The position numbers and the translations under genes were made by a program. This document shows positions 24,463-38,200 of a stretch of DNA of 64,000 nucleotides, piece after piece; positions within the stretch are counted from its first letter, which is position 1, and each line of letters opens with the position of its first letter. This DNA comes from Mytilus edulis (lineage: Eukaryota; Mollusca; Bivalvia; Mytilida; Mytilidae), in NCBI RefSeq assembly GCF_963676685.1, contig NC_092344.1, positions 93,092,749 through 93,156,748 of the forward strand. The letters run 5' to 3'. The notes beneath the pieces are model-generated. The model worked only from the letters and a program-made list of their open reading frames with translations. It had not been told where the DNA came from and did not search any database.

Positions 24463-25278
24463 TCAATTTCTTTCGCTGATGCTACGTATGTTGTCGCTGT
24501 CATAGTAACTTCTTAGTTGTGAAAGCGTATTCTTTGGTGCGGGTATGTCTAATAATGCCTGCATGTACGACTGGATTATCTTATGCTTTTGTCCGAATCT
24601 TTCATGTATGAGTTCAATAGCTTTGTTGTAGTTTGTGTGCGTAAGAGCAAATCCGGCAATTGTATATGACGCTTCTCCCTCTAGTAAAGACTTTAGGTAA
24701 TTAAACTTTTGAACGTCGGTTAGAGTGTTGTTGTTGTGAATAGCTGAATCAAAAGAATCCCAAAAGGATTGCCATTCTAGTACGTTTCCATCAAATGTAG
24801 GTAAATTCAATTTCGGTAGTTTGTGAAAGTTGCTGCTATTGACGCTTGAATTTGAACGTAAAGTCGTAAAATTGAGTCCAGTATTTTGTGAGTCATCTCT
24901 TATGTTATATACGGGGCCAACATTGTGAATGGGTTGCAGTGTCTCATTGTGCGGCGAAAAACTTCTAGCGGCTGCATTTAAATTTGATGTTTGAGCTTGA
25001 ATAAATTTACGAATTTTGCGTATTTTCGTCTCTAAATTAAATTTATACTCATCTGTGTCAAGTATCTCTTGCTCTATATCCTCCTCTTGTACACTATCTA
25101 AAATTTTCTTATCCAAATCCTTCAGAATATCTTGCTTTTCCTTTAATGTATCCAAAATTGTTTCCAACTCGTCCTCTTCCGGTTTTTCTTCTGTTTCACT
25201 TCTCTCCTCAAATCTTCTTAAAATCCTAGAAACTTCGCTTCTGTGTCCCGCTCGTATAGATTTCAGCTTTGAAGTCAT
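24463..25278 (-). CDS. BEL/Pao gag-like protein (truncated)
   Basis: The frame starts MTSKLKSIRAGHRSEVSRIL and continues through an acidic coiled-coil-like stretch (about 25-95) to the conserved gag motif LPKLNLPTFDGNVLEWQSFW and DSAIHNNNTLTDVQKFNYLK (DUF1759-type). It stops after about 271 codons at ...RSISERN, where the internal deletion joins integrase sequence. The zinc-knuckle and protease regions are missing. I chose the ATG at 25278, just after the primer-binding site, because the upstream ATG at 25407 lies in the LTR. Confidence 0.85.
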   Translation of the reverse strand: MTSKLKSIRAGHRSEVSRILRRFEERSETEEKPEEDELETILDTLKEKQDILKDLDKKILDSVQEEDIEQEILDTDEYKFNLETKIRKIRKFIQAQTSNLNAAARSFSPHNETLQPIHNVGPVYNIRDDSQNTGLNFTTLRSNSSVNSSNFHKLPKLNLPTFDGNVLEWQSFWDSFDSAIHNNNTLTDVQKFNYLKSLLEGEASYTIAGFALTHTNYNKAIELIHERFGQKHKIIQSYMQALLDIPAPKNTLSQLRSYYDSDNIRSISERN

Positions 25279-25300
25279 CTTCTTCTGGTCAGGGTACCAA

Positions 25301-25468
25301 TATCGTAAAGTGGTTTTACTAAAACTGCATGTAATATAACAAAGACGTCTAAACTGTATGAATTTGTATTGATGACTGAAGTACAAGATAACGTCATAAG
25401 TACACAACGTTGGATATACAATAATACCGCGTTACGTTAACGTTCTCTTCTGTGCGTGATTTCCAACA
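25301..25468 (-). repeat. BEL/Pao 5' LTR
   Basis: 168 bp, matching 23352-23519. It would carry the promoter for the minus-strand transcript. Confidence 0.9.
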
Positions 25469-25479
25469 CAAGGATATAT

Positions 25480-26100
25480 AGGTGACTGTAAATTTCGGAT
25501 TGCACCTCGCAAATTGATTTAAAGATCATTTTAGTTTTCTTAATATATCAACGTATAAGTATTACCAAAAAAAAAAGAAAATGTTTTTATTTGACTGCTT
25601 TGCAAGGGTTAATACATAATCGCGACCGTTTTTCATCCATTTCAAATAAATCGACTTCAAGGCAACTTTCTAAGGTGTAGATCCATGATATATGAAGAAT
25701 CGTAAACACATACTTAAAATAAACTTGGGTGACAAATTGTTGAATGGTTTAATATTCCAATATGATGTCATGTAAAAACTTCATAAAACTGTAAAAGTAC
25801 AAGACTGAAGTCACGTATTCTTAATGATAATAAAAGGACATGTAACCATCACGCGTTATAATATTACAAATAAATATGTTTATTTTTTACCGGATTTAGT
25901 ATACCTATATGAGATGTATCCAGGTTTCAGTTGTTTGTTTTTAAATATGTACTGTAAACGTTGATATTAAAACACTACTGCATGTACATAGTGCTATGCG
26001 TAAATATTTAATTTTATTGTGTTTTTAAATATATTTAACATAACGAATCAAGTTACTTTTTGGGGGAAGGAGTAGTATTGATTGGTTGAGAACTATTCTA
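25480..26100. other. Gene-free intergenic stretch
   Basis: AT-rich DNA without open frames of note or repeats I can pair within the window. Confidence 0.4.
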
Positions 26101-26109
26101 ACAATCGAT

Positions 26110-27500
26110 ATATCCCCCAGAACTAGAGATTAAAGAAACAACAGACACGGCTTCCTCCGCCTCATTTTTAGACTTATATCTCGAATTTGACTTACACAGT
26201 CATCTCAGTACCAGAATCTATGACAAACGAGACGATTTTAATTTTGAAATTATAAATTTCCCCCACCTTAGTAGCAATATACCAACTTCACCTGCATATG
26301 GGATATATATTTCCCAACTTATTCGATATTCAAGAGCTTGCAGCTCCTACTCAGACTTTGTAAAACGTCATCAGTGTCTGAGTAGAAAGTTGATGAAACA
26401 GGGGTATGTCAAAGAACGTCTCGTTCTTTTTCTAAAAAAGTTCATCGGAAGGTACCAAGACCTTGTTGATAAATATTCCGTATCAAATTCTCAAATAATA
26501 CACGATGGTCTTGATGTATAGATTCTGCGTACTGATGTTGTTTATCATCTTAACAACGCTTCGGACGCAATAAATTATAAAACGTGTTGTTTTCCATTTT
26601 TTATAGTTCTTTCATTTGTCTTTGTTCTATTATTAATATTACTTTTACTGTTGAATGGTTTCATGTGATATCCGTTTCACGTGGCTCGGTACTTATACAT
26701 CTCGTCAATGTGTTTGTATTGGCTTTCATTTTTTTGTGGTTTGTTTTGTATTCGCGACTTTTTGTATTTCTTTTGTTCTTATAACGTGACTCTGTACTTT
26801 AAAAGATCCTGTCAATATGATATTGTTCTATTATATGTCATTATGATATATTTCTATTATGAATTACAATATACGTTAAACCACAAACGTCAAAACCATT
26901 CAATCGCGTAGTGGTATTAACTATTTTTGGATTCTTATAAATTCTACATATAACTTTTGGACTAGTTTAAATCTCGGTCTATTTCTTAAATTTATTCTTA
27001 CATACTTTTGATTTTTTAACCCTGTATGCTAACATTCCCATTAAAATTTTATAATTGTTTGTACGCACATTGAACGACAAATTTATGTGACGTATAAAAT
27101 TTTCTGACGTCAGACACTCAAATCAATAAATGTGTTCGTAGATAGTAGATGTTTTTGTGTTCTGTTAAATTGTTCCTTTTAAAATTGTTAAACGATGATG
27201 ACTGATGTACCCATATTTTGACTATTTTATTTATTGTGTCTGTTTATTTAACGCATCAATGTAAAAATATCGGAAATTGATGAGACTGTCATTAAAGTGA
27301 GAGGGTTAGCGCTATAGAACCAGGTTTAATCCACCATTTTCTACATTTGAAAATGCCTGTACCAAGTCAGGAATATGACAGTTCTTGTCCATTCGTTTTT
27401 GATGCGTTTTGTTATTTGATTTTGCCATGTGATTATGGACTTTCCCAATTGATCTTCCTCTAAGTTCAGTATTTTTGTGATTTTACTTTCTATTCAACCC
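26110..27500 (+). pseudogene. Reverse-transcriptase fragment with 3' tail
   Basis: Bases 26140-26520 read in one frame as SASFLDLYLEFDL, TRIYDKRDDFNFEIINFPHL, SPAYGIYISQLIRYSRACSS and FLKKFIGRYQDLVDKYS. This is the C-terminal part of the RT family found nearly intact at 54461-55400. The 5' part is missing and the frame ends near 26518. A 3' tail follows, ending in the 'accaagtcaggaatatgaca' repeat at 27355-27495. The class is uncertain; Penelope-like is one possibility. Confidence 0.7.
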
Positions 27501-27829
27501 CGCCAGATGCAAATAAAAAATGAAGGGATGTGGTATAATTGGCAATGAAAAAACTATTCTCAAGGACTACAGGAAAATATCAATTCATTCGAGAATGCCT
27601 CTCTATTTTAAAGATCAGTCTGTATAGGACGTCATAATACTGACGGATTCAGTTTAGGCTTAATTCAGGTAATGAGCTAAACACGAGAAAGAAGATGTAG
27701 AATATATTTTCAAATGGATTAGGACTATGGAGTTTTTAATACAAATCACAATTAAGAAGCTGAATGGGTCTATTAATACCCATGCTTCATCAATCCTTAA
27801 ACACAAACTTGTTGCAAAACACTTGCCTT

Positions 27830-28240
27830 ACCTTAGTTTTATATAAAAGAATGGTCAAAGTATGCCTCATGGAATGACTTACATCTAGACATTGGCAATG
27901 AGGGTCAGTTGAAGATAAAACTTTACGACGAAAAACTATTATTTCATCTTCCCAATTGTGCACTTTCAATTTCTTTGAAGCAATGCATACGGAGAATATA
28001 TCCCAGCTGATAAGATATGCCAGGGCTCGTATTTCCTGTCATGATTTCGTTGATAGAATGTTGCTGCTACCCAGTTCATCCTTTTTTTTAGTGGGGTTCG
28101 TGTTGCTTGGTTTGACGTTTTCTATGTTGTGTTTGGTAAACGTTTGTTTGTCAGATTTTTAATTTTCTAGCCATGGCGTTGTCAGTTTATTTTCTACTTT
28201 GAGTTTGAATGTCCCTCTGGCATGTGTTCTTATTTTTTGC
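27830..28240 (+). pseudogene. Decayed reverse-transcriptase fragment plus repeat tail
   Basis: The stretch ENISQLIRYARARISCHDFV near 27990-28050 matches the SQLIRYxRAC segment of the other RT copies. The flanking frame is broken. A plus-strand piece of the 10815-type repeat follows from 28085. Confidence 0.55.
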
Positions 28241-28249
28241 TGTTATCTC

Positions 28250-29180
28250 ACTTTAAGGTAAGGGCAGGGTTGGCAAACATGTTTAATCTCGCCAAATTTT
28301 GTATGTGAAAGTTTATCTTAAGTCAGATTCCGGTAAATCAGTTGTTGTCATTTGTTGTTCATAATCATATTTGTTTTTAGTTTATTGTTTTGTACATACA
28401 TCAGGTTTTCGTGTTTGGATTGTTTTAAATTAGTCATTTCAAGGACTTTTATAGATTTTTATGCGGGAATTGCTCTTGCTTGTCGTTATAGACCGTATTG
28501 TTACATTTTCTATCTATAGTTGCTAAACTTCTATGTAACTTTTTTCTGTGGCGGAGAGTTGTCTAATTCACACCGTCTTAGATTTGTCTTTCTTGTTTTG
28601 TAAAAAGTGCGAATAAAAGGGGTTGAATTATATTAAGTATACAATTGAAAAATATTGATATCTGTTACAAGTGGATATATGTCTTAATCTAATTATTATT
28701 CAAATAATATGAATAGCTATATAAATAACTTTAAAACATCATTCAAAATGGGGATAAATGTATTTTTAAATAGCAAATTTAAAAGTGTAAGATTCTTTTT
28801 TTTTTTTAAATAAGTAACAACACGCAATTGACAGTTGTCTGCTGCTTTATTCTCTTTTCAAAAACATCACACGTTACTGGCATAACATATTATAATTGCA
28901 TTAAAACTAATTAAACAAGAATAATTGATGCATTTGATATATGTATTTGTATGTCCTCGTGTCTTTGTTATTTACCTATTTAAAACAGGAAGAATATAAT
29001 TGACTTTAAAAATTGTGTGTCCATATATAATACGCAATACCCGTATATGAACGTAAATAAAATCTATTGATGCGTTCCACAGATTTATTTTTTAGACTAG
29101 GAAGTATTATATGAAATGGTTTCTATTGTGAATACTTAATGACAGGCATACCAAACATATTATTATAAGCTGTGCATGAC
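28250..29180. other. Upstream region of copy B
   Basis: About 0.9 kb of AT-rich DNA before the candidate first exon. I cannot identify a TATA box or initiator with confidence. Confidence 0.3.
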
Positions 29181-29182
29181 AT

Positions 29183-29222
29183 ATGGAGTACCTTTTGTTT
29201 TATATATATTATGTTATAGCAT
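29183..29222 (+). CDS. Copy B exon 1 (candidate signal-peptide exon)
   Basis: The ATG opens MEYLLFYIYYVIA and meets a strong donor (gtaagtat) after 40 nt, in phase 1. Exon 2 requires exactly phase 1, and joining continues the hydrophobic run as ...VIALSGVLS. Copy C has the same arrangement, with a 61-nt first exon in phase 1. It is a short AT-rich exon picked by phase, donor and hydrophobicity only. Confidence 0.55.
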
Positions 29223-32200
29223 GTAAGTATACAGCAACTTTGCGATATAATACTATATTTATTCTGAAACAGGACATATTATTTTTAACAAAGCTGTTGA
29301 AAAAAAAACCAGTCCCTATGTTATTTTCAAATGCTAAAAAAAAACTATTTCGTGTCCATTTCTTTACAAAAGCTATTTTTTGAGATCGATTGATTATTAC
29401 CGTGTTTTTGGTGTATTCGCAGTATTCACTGCTTGTTCATTACTGAAAGTTTAACAACCAAATCAATTCATATTAATTGATAATATATTTTACTTACGAT
29501 TATTCGTAACAACCACTGAAAAAAGTAAGCCTAGCATATAAAAAATGGTAATATACATGCTACATAAAAAAAACTTGGGAAGAAATAAGTTCAACAGAGA
29601 CGAGTGAAATACATATGGTAACAACATAGTCTTACATCAGTGCATTTAGAATGTTTATTTACATGCCATTAAAACTTAAACAGGTCATTTTTCATTTATT
29701 GAAAGGAGTATTTAAATTCTTGGAAGAATTCCAATTAAAAAACAGTGTTATTTTTATTACAGTATCGGGTGTTTTGTCAATAAAACAGGAACATGGACAG
29801 GTTGTATACAAGGAGCATGACATTGTCAAAAGACAAAGTGCACCTCCAGACAACGAAACAACGGTAAATGAAAAAAAACCACTCTTATTTCTTTGGTCAT
29901 TTCTGCTGTCTAAGTACTCAAATAATTATGCTGCTTGCTTTCGTTTACTTGCGACTACAAAATATGCTGTAAATTGCAACACACAACTGTTCTTTGTACA
30001 GATCCATCTGATATGGTTCCGACAAAAGACAGAACAAGATTGATTCTGGAGCGTGGCCATTGATTGACACATTAAATCCATCCATTGACTGGGACAATTT
30101 AGGTGAAAGTTTGTATGTAACGACCACTGCTCATTATGTACTTTTTAAAGACACTTAAACTATGGGGTCACCAAAGGTTCTCAACACCTTAATAAAGTAA
30201 TTCCAAAAATTACTCAGAAATAACACGATGTTAAAGGTTATTCTTGATGATTTTTTCGAATTATTTTATAATTAAAGGCGTTAAGAAACCTTTGGTGACC
30301 CCACAGTTTAAATGTCTATCGTAGGTACGTCGTAAACAGTGGTCGTTACAGACAAACGTTCACGTAAATTGTCCCAGTCAATGGATGAATATAATGTGTC
30401 AATCAATGGCCACAGCCACACTGTTTTGAATTTCATTCTATATAAAAACAGCATTGTTTTTGCAAATTAAATATACGTCTTAAGTGTGTGATGTATGCGC
30501 GTTGGTACAGAAGGTCATATCCTAAATCAACTATCGAAATTAACATTTTGGTTTTGAAGGATAAATTCTAAAGTATGATATATTGACAATTATCAAATAA
30601 ATCGTTTTGTTATTGGCGTACTAAATTATAATCCTGGTACTTTTGATTATTAGCTATAAGCATTTTATTATCCCTATCAAAACCTTTCTTTTTTGTGATG
30701 TATGGAATAAATTGAAATATGAATTAATCACTTATTAATCTGTTTTCTTCTCTCTGTTTTTCTAGTATTTGTGTGAATATCCATTTAAGCAGGATTGTTT
30801 TTACTTAAGTTGTATGTTTTCAGTGATATGAAGAATAATAATCAAATGAATTTCACAACCAATATTGCAAATAAACTAAGCTGTAAATAAATTTTCATTT
30901 AGATAACAGACAACCATGATTACTACACATCTAGAATTATATCTGATCCAGATGGAGCCTACTGGAATGAGTTGGAAGGGCACACGAAACATACTCTATC
31001 CAATGACCATCATCTTCGATATTCGGTAATATAAATATTAAATGTATAAAATTTAAGTGTCAAGGTTCTGAAGTCTCAACTGTTTTATTCGCTTTATTAT
31101 TAATAATTATGCACTATCATTTTGTTAGAAACAAAACCTTTATTCACATCATTTGCAACCAGAACGTTTCGAAGAAATATTGTTTAAACGCACATGCCTG
31201 TACCAAGTCAGGAATATGACAGTTGTTATCCATTCATTTGATGTGTTTGAACTTTTGATTTTGCCATTTGATTGGGGACTTTCTTTTTTAATTTTCCTCG
31301 GAGTTCAGTATGTTTGTGATTTTACTTTTTACTCATTTAATTGAAACTTTTAATTATAGGTTGTTACTATAGGATTTATAGACGGTATTAATGTAACATT
31401 TAAAAATTTAAGTGGAAATTTTTCAAAATTCAAGTTCTGACAGCAGTTCGAATAACCAAAAGGCTTTCGTATAAAAATATATTTGTTTTTTAATCAAAAG
31501 TTTTGATTTCTTTTCAGTTTGTTACAGTGTCATTTCAATTTCCCTTTTATGGGCACCTGATGAATAGATTTGCAATCACAACACAAGGTAAGACGGTCTA
31601 CATTACCAGAGTAATCATCCTTAGTGCGAACACATATGCATATGCAGCGTCTGGATGACCAAGACTATATCAACCCACGTCTTGAAAGGATGAGATTACA
31701 TAGATCATCGAAGATATTGCATCACGGAATAGATATAATAGAAAACAATTACACAAATATAAACAACACAATTATATACAATACCATATATACCAAAGAA
31801 TATGCTCGCAGTTACTTAAATATAGTTGAAAATGAATTCACCTCATGATATAAAATCGTGTCGTCAAACAATCGAATACTAATGACTGTACATAATAAAA
31901 CGATTTGATACAGTAACACAAAAAACAGTACAGGAATATAAAAATGTGAAATATGAAGGTAAAAAATGGCAGAATTCGATCGACGACAAGTTTTAATAGC
32001 AATAGCTAATATTGATAATTTTGCTCAGATGAATCAACATTATTCGTCTTATCACATTTATACTAATATCAAAACAACTTAATACTATCAATCAATAAAT
32101 AGAATTAAGACAAGATTCTCAAACAATTTGGTCCGGATGACACTATGTTTACCCTTCTTATTAATCGTGACAATCAACACAGAAAGGAAGATGAGTTCTG

Positions 32201-35200
32201 CCTAAAAGAGTTCCTATTAGAACGAATAATGATACGATTATAAATAAGACACAAGATATATATTTCACAAAAAAACATATTTCAAAGTAAAACATTTATT
32301 TGTTGTTCTGATTATTGCTTTATTCAATGTTCAGTAAATCTGACGGTTTTTTTCCAAAATAAACGAGACAAAACAAAATGTCCTGAATCGAAAAGAAAAA
32401 TGAAAAGCTTTTTACATATCAAACAAATGAAAAATTGAAAAGCTCATACATATTAAACGAATAGAAAATTAAAAAACTTATACATATCAAACGAATGAAA
32501 CGCAAGTTTAAAGACACTTTATAGTGCCGCCAATCCTACGTCTTTAATAATAGCATCGTATTCTTGTTTAAGACTTTTTCTGATGATGTGGTAGTTACAA
32601 CATTATAACCCTGCAGCGAAGTTTTCAAATGCATCCATACTCTAATCAGTTTTATTCACAATTTATTTAATTCCAGGATTTCTTTATATGAGTAATTTTA
32701 CCCACCCTGATTTAGACTGGACTTTTACCCATTATATTGCACCGTTAATGGGTAACTTTGATACTATTGGAAATGACTCGCACATTCTGTACAAAGACGA
32801 TGGTAAGTTAGCTGACGTACACAGGCCAATTGATAACATTCTAAAATTATAAACTAAATGAAAATGAATTATTCCAGAACAATAAGGGAAAGCTTAATGT
32901 CAGTTGCCAGATCATGTTTAAAGTTATATAAGTACATTACTTGTATAATATATTTCAAAATGTCTCAAAAATGCAGAATTAAACGTTGAATTTTGCAATG
33001 TTTGTTGTCCATTTTCCTTTAGGTGTAGGTTGTACGGCTATTTTAACAGATCATCATGATAATAAATAACATTTGTTTCAGCGGATAAAGAATTTCGTGA
33101 TAATGAATGAATAAATAATAAATGGGTTTCGGTAGGATCATATACATGTACTTATTTCAAAAACCTGTTATACCTTCAGTTTATTCAGAGTTCTTTTTGT
33201 TCTTTAATCATGTACGACAAAGATTGAAATTGATTTTAGTCTTCATTGATATTTTACTTAATCTTTCAATGTTATATTTGTAGAACACAGTTTTGTTGTA
33301 GAATGGAGAAATGTTAAACTAAATGACCAATCTGAAAGTACGTATTTGGGCACATATTAAACATATTACTAAATTCACATGAAACATTGTGATTTATATA
33401 CATATATATGTATGTGTCTCTAATTGACATGATTGTTTGTTTTTTTTTTTTTGTTTTTTTTATCTGTTTGTATCTTAAGTTAAGGATGGGCGAGCGATTA
33501 ACATTTATATCGTAGGGAAAAATCAAAACCTTAACACTTTTATCTTTTATTTTTGTTCCAATGAATGTTTTCTCTCAATCGATTTATAACTTTTAAATAA
33601 CGGAACTATTTTATTTATTCAATGACACCTTTTGTTAGATATGTAAACAAATACATTTTTATAGAAAAAAAAACTTTAAAGAACTTTGATTAGAGCGTCT
33701 GGTGAATTTGGTATTTAAGAAATTAGCTAACCACTGTATGCGTATATATACACATGGAAAAAAGTATTGCAACACCTTTATTTTTTAAAACTTGAAAAAT
33801 CAGCCTCTTTTTTTGGATGAAATATAATAAAATATATGTATACTATTATTGAAACATAGTTTATGTTAACATTGGCATTGAAACGAACAAAATATGTTTG
33901 GAAAAAATGATTTATATAACCACAATTTTAATAACAAAATCAAGTGTTTTTTGTACAAAAAAATGCATTTTACAACTTTTACTGTAGTCGAACTTTACAA
34001 TGTCAGACATTTCAAAATTAATGTTCAGATGACTGTTCACATCATGGTTGTTCGTTATACGCCAAAGAATAAGTACTTTGTGCGCAGCCTCCATTCAAAC
34101 GGATAACCGCATCTTAACGTCTTCTGATTCCTGCCATAAATCGACTAATGTGTTGCAAATGTAGCAGCAACCATTTCTGATGAAGGGCATTGTTTATTTC
34201 ATGATGTGTTTGAACTGGGGTGTCCTTTCGCGCACTTTCTGCCCAATAGTGTCCCAAATATGCTCGATATGGTTCAAATCCGGGCTACAATTGGGCCAAG
34301 GAACATGAACCGAATTCCATTTGAACATTGGATCTTCCTCCACGATGCTAATTTCCAACTATGGCGAGCTCTGCACTACGTATGATACGGAAAACTGTGT
34401 GTCTGTTCGTTAGCAAAGGTCTCCGAAATGGTCTTGTCGCACGATAACCAGTAGCGATGAGTCGATCTCGAACAGTTCTTGTTAAAAGGCTCCTGTATGG
34501 CCACCACTCTCTTTTTAGGATTGTCTTGTATGCAATGGGTTTCCTTCTGACCAACCTTCATTATGCTTGATTTTCCCTAGCAAATGGTATAGGGGTCTCC
34601 ATTATCTTGAAAGGTCTTTAACAGGGTTTATTGACTGATTTTTTTCTCAAAACGACTTATAGTGGAATGGTGATGACCAACAATACGTGCAGTTGTTACA
34701 GCGACATCCCTGCTTCTCTTATGCTGATAATCTGCCATCTTACTGCATTTAAGAGTTGTCAAGGACCCATTACAAGGTGTCAATCACATAACTTTAAAAA
34801 CTTGGTTATTTAAAGTGTTGAAAACAATGAGGATGAAAACATCTGTTTTGCTGTTTACGGGTACAGTAGCTGCATGTGCAGATAAAAACTTATCGAGTCG
34901 ATATCTATTGATTAAACTCATGTGATACGTAAATAATGTTTTACTAGTTCTATTTTACCAAATTATATCACAAAAAAATAAAGAGCGTTTCTTTAATTTC
35001 AATTTCAATTTGGTGTTGCAATACTTTTTTCCATGTGTATATATTAACCATGTTTTGTGTGCACTTACTGTACATTTATATAGATGCATAGCATATAAAT
35101 TGCAATCAAATATTTTGTTCGTCCATTGGTTCTAATCAACTTTCTTCAATTGATGTCGACATTTTTTATGGACCATTTTCTTTTAAAACTAATTCTGTTT

Positions 35201-38200
35201 TTACGTGTTGTCTAAAAGTTAAGCTCATCTAGTATGCAAAATATATTCATCTTGTTGTTACATTTCAAGAATCGTATGACTTTAAGAGAAGTGTCGGTAG
35301 ACATGCATGATAAATTAAAGCTGATTTTAAATTGTGCGCATGTGTCACCATCAAATCATGTGAATAAGGGTTAAATCAATTGGAATTGCTACCAATTAGA
35401 CCAGTTTTGTCAATAAATTATCAGCATTAAGATGTTATTTTTCATCATATATACTGTAAACATAAACACTATAGCGTAAAACTTACACATTCTGCATTCA
35501 ATTCTAATAACACAATTTTGTAAAAAACAATGGATCTTATGTTAATAATATTTCAAACATGTTTTTTCTTCATAGAAGGGGCCTACACCTACCAGGCCAC
35601 ACTTTTTGAAAATGGTACAATATTATTAGCTTATAAGTCAGTAAGTATATTTAGGAAACATCAAATAACATTTGTTGTGTTGTATATTTTTATATATGTT
35701 CAAAGCAAAACCCTAAAATCCTACTGAAAATCTGTGTCTAAACACTTTACAATACAGATACCGCATATTCTTGAATACAAACTTCCGTTTGTCAAAAGCT
35801 TTCGGAATTTCTGTTACATGTTTATCCCTTATTTTTCATTTTCATTATACTAACTGAGTTTGTTTTGTCAAGCTGTTTGGAGGCTGTAGTGAACATTGCA
35901 GTGGCAGTATTCACTTCTAGCAAAGATACATAACACTCCAACTTGTGTAAGTTTCTTCTGAAATTTGCAGTGAATTGTGATGTTTTTTTTTCGAATTGAA
36001 GTACACACTGTGTTAATGAGACCAACCTTTACAATAAAGGTATTGATTCTTTGACAGTGGGTTTTGTTGAGTAAGTGTCGGGATTTTTTGCATGGTCTGT
36101 AACTGCATTTAGTTGAGTTTTATGTACAAGAAATGCGCGTCTGGAGTAAAAAAAATCAATCTTGATACATGTATCTATGATGTTTATATTATCAATATAG
36201 ATATCTCAAGTAGTTTTTACTCCATTTTGAAGTCTAGTCTCAAGTGTACAAAAAATGCTTTGATATATGCAGGTAAAATGAATTAAAGAGGAATTAAGAT
36301 GTTATTGGTTTAGAACGTAATTGATGGTTTATTTTTTTTATTATTATTTATTCAAATCTTTTATACTCTAAAAGAGAGTCTCTGGATGTTTCACAATGCT
36401 TACCTTTTTACAATTTTGTAATAATGATATATTTTGATTATATATGTATCTAATTGCAAAATATTTAACAAAATGATTGGAGTCAAGATCAATGTCGTAG
36501 GTCAAACAAAAATACATTCCTATTACAGGTTCCAGACACCAATATTTCTGGTCAGGAGTGGCCGGTTAAAGTTGGTATATCAGACGCTTACTACTACGAT
36601 CGCGTATATTTTTGTGAGTATTTGGAATGCTGTATGCATATGTGGAAAATAACAACGATACATTGATTAAAAGTCGCGTTAATCGTCATCATGTGTTTTG
36701 ATCATTTTAAATAGAACAGTGCATATATTACAGTTGTCTATTATTATTTGAAACACAAACCCGATTAACATTATAAAGAGTTGTAGATTTTACACTGCCA
36801 TTTCAATTGATAGAGATTCATTGTTATTCTTACAAAAGGTATTCATAGAAAGGAATATAATAAATATTCACTTGATTCAAATCGCGACTGAAGAGGTAAA
36901 TATCTTTACTTTTAAACATATCAAAGATACAAGGCTTATATATTATTTATAAACGAGAGCCAACTGTTGTTCAAATGTGATCTAAAGTAATAAATCCATT
37001 TTGATAAAACAAAACTAAACTTTAATGAACCCAAATGGTGTTTTAAACGTTTATACAAATTATATTTAATGACTATATAATGCTGAGTGTTTTTATATAA
37101 AACTTCAAAAATATCAGGTACCATCATATTTTTGATAAAACTTATGTTTAGAGAGCTGATAAAAATAATTGCGGTTTAATTACGGATTTTGATATTTTTG
37201 TTATTTTACTTTTTATTTCAGTTGGAGGATACATCAGATATATAGTTAAATACCATGATATAAAACTAAATGTGACAGACCTTAGTGATAACACTGCTGT
37301 TGTTTTGTATCCTTTACCGAGTGAGTCAGAAATATTTCACTATTATATAATACGCATTTGATTGATCTCCGCGTTCCTCTATGTCTCATTTGTGCATAGG
37401 GTACATGGTTTGTAGAAGGAACTGTTCTGTTATGTTTACCATGTAAAACCACCCCTATTAGTCTTTATTTGCAATGATGATGCAACCTTCAAGTCGATTA
37501 AGACTGTTTGTTATTTTCCCTTAATCAAGCACCCTTTGGTAAATTTGTACTCATCTATAATTCAATGCAAGTAATATCGCTACAAAGAAGAAATATGTAT
37601 CATGATTGGGCTTTCTAATCTTTTATTACAGTTGTCAACTTCTCGCAAAAAGTTTTCCTTTTTCCTATTTTGCACTTTTTTCTCTCTATGTATTGTATAT
37701 CTTTAGGATATTTAAAAAACGGGTTTTTTTTACTTCTACAATATCATCAGTAAAAATGTGAAATTTATGAGAAAATATTTGTTTATATGATAAAAACTGT
37801 GTATTTTCATTAAGATTGAACTTGGTAGTCTCTTTTTATAAATCTAAAAGTATAAATGTAAAGTTGTCAGACAAACGCTTTAGACACAGAAAATTACTAT
37901 TTTTATTTTTTATTGGGCAAAATTCTATACGGCTATCGATAAAAGCAATGTCGTCAATGTCGCGTAGTTAGCACTCTAAATTAATATTTAAAGCTAAAAC
38001 TAAAGTTTGGATACAGAAAAATATAGTGAAAACATAATTAAATAACACCCTATATCTATAACTCTTTTGAAATTGAGAGAGGCATTGTACTTACATTTGA
38101 TTATTTCTATCTAAATGACTTATAAAAATTGTTCTTTGTTTTTATGTAAATCACCTTTCAGCTTGTAATCAAGCCAGAACATGTGAAGATTGTACATCAT

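Larger units (their letters stand above)
23347..25473 (-). mobile_element. BEL/Pao LTR retrotransposon, internally deleted
   Basis: Two 168-bp LTRs (23352-23519 and 25301-25468) read as identical and are flanked by a 5-bp target duplication, caagg (23347-23351 and 25469-25473). On the minus strand the 5' LTR is the right-hand one. One base inside it comes TGGTACCCTGACCAG, a plausible primer-binding site, then the gag ATG. A purine run (GGCCGGAGAA) precedes the left LTR. Protease, reverse transcriptase, RNase H and most of integrase are missing: gag runs straight into the integrase C-terminus. Identical LTRs imply recent insertion. The element needs proteins from intact relatives to move. Confidence 0.9.
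33749..35039 (-). mobile_element. Tc1/mariner-like transposon, degenerate
   Basis: Inverted termini cacatggaaaaaagtattgc (33751) and its complement (ending 35037) are flanked by TA on both sides, the Tc1/mariner target site. At 1.29 kb it is shorter than an intact element. Minus-strand remnants include RDRLIATGYRATRPFRRPLL (about 34430-34490) and SPDLNHIEHIWDTIGQKVRE (about 34230-34290). The middle of the transposase is deleted and stops interrupt the rest. It lies in intron 6 of copy B. Confidence 0.88.

Noticed and set aside
31624-31848. 74-codon frame (MRTHMHMQRLDDQDY...) in copy B intron 4
   Set aside because: No family recognised, no flanking splice sites in a phase compatible with the gene, and no copy in the other paralogues.
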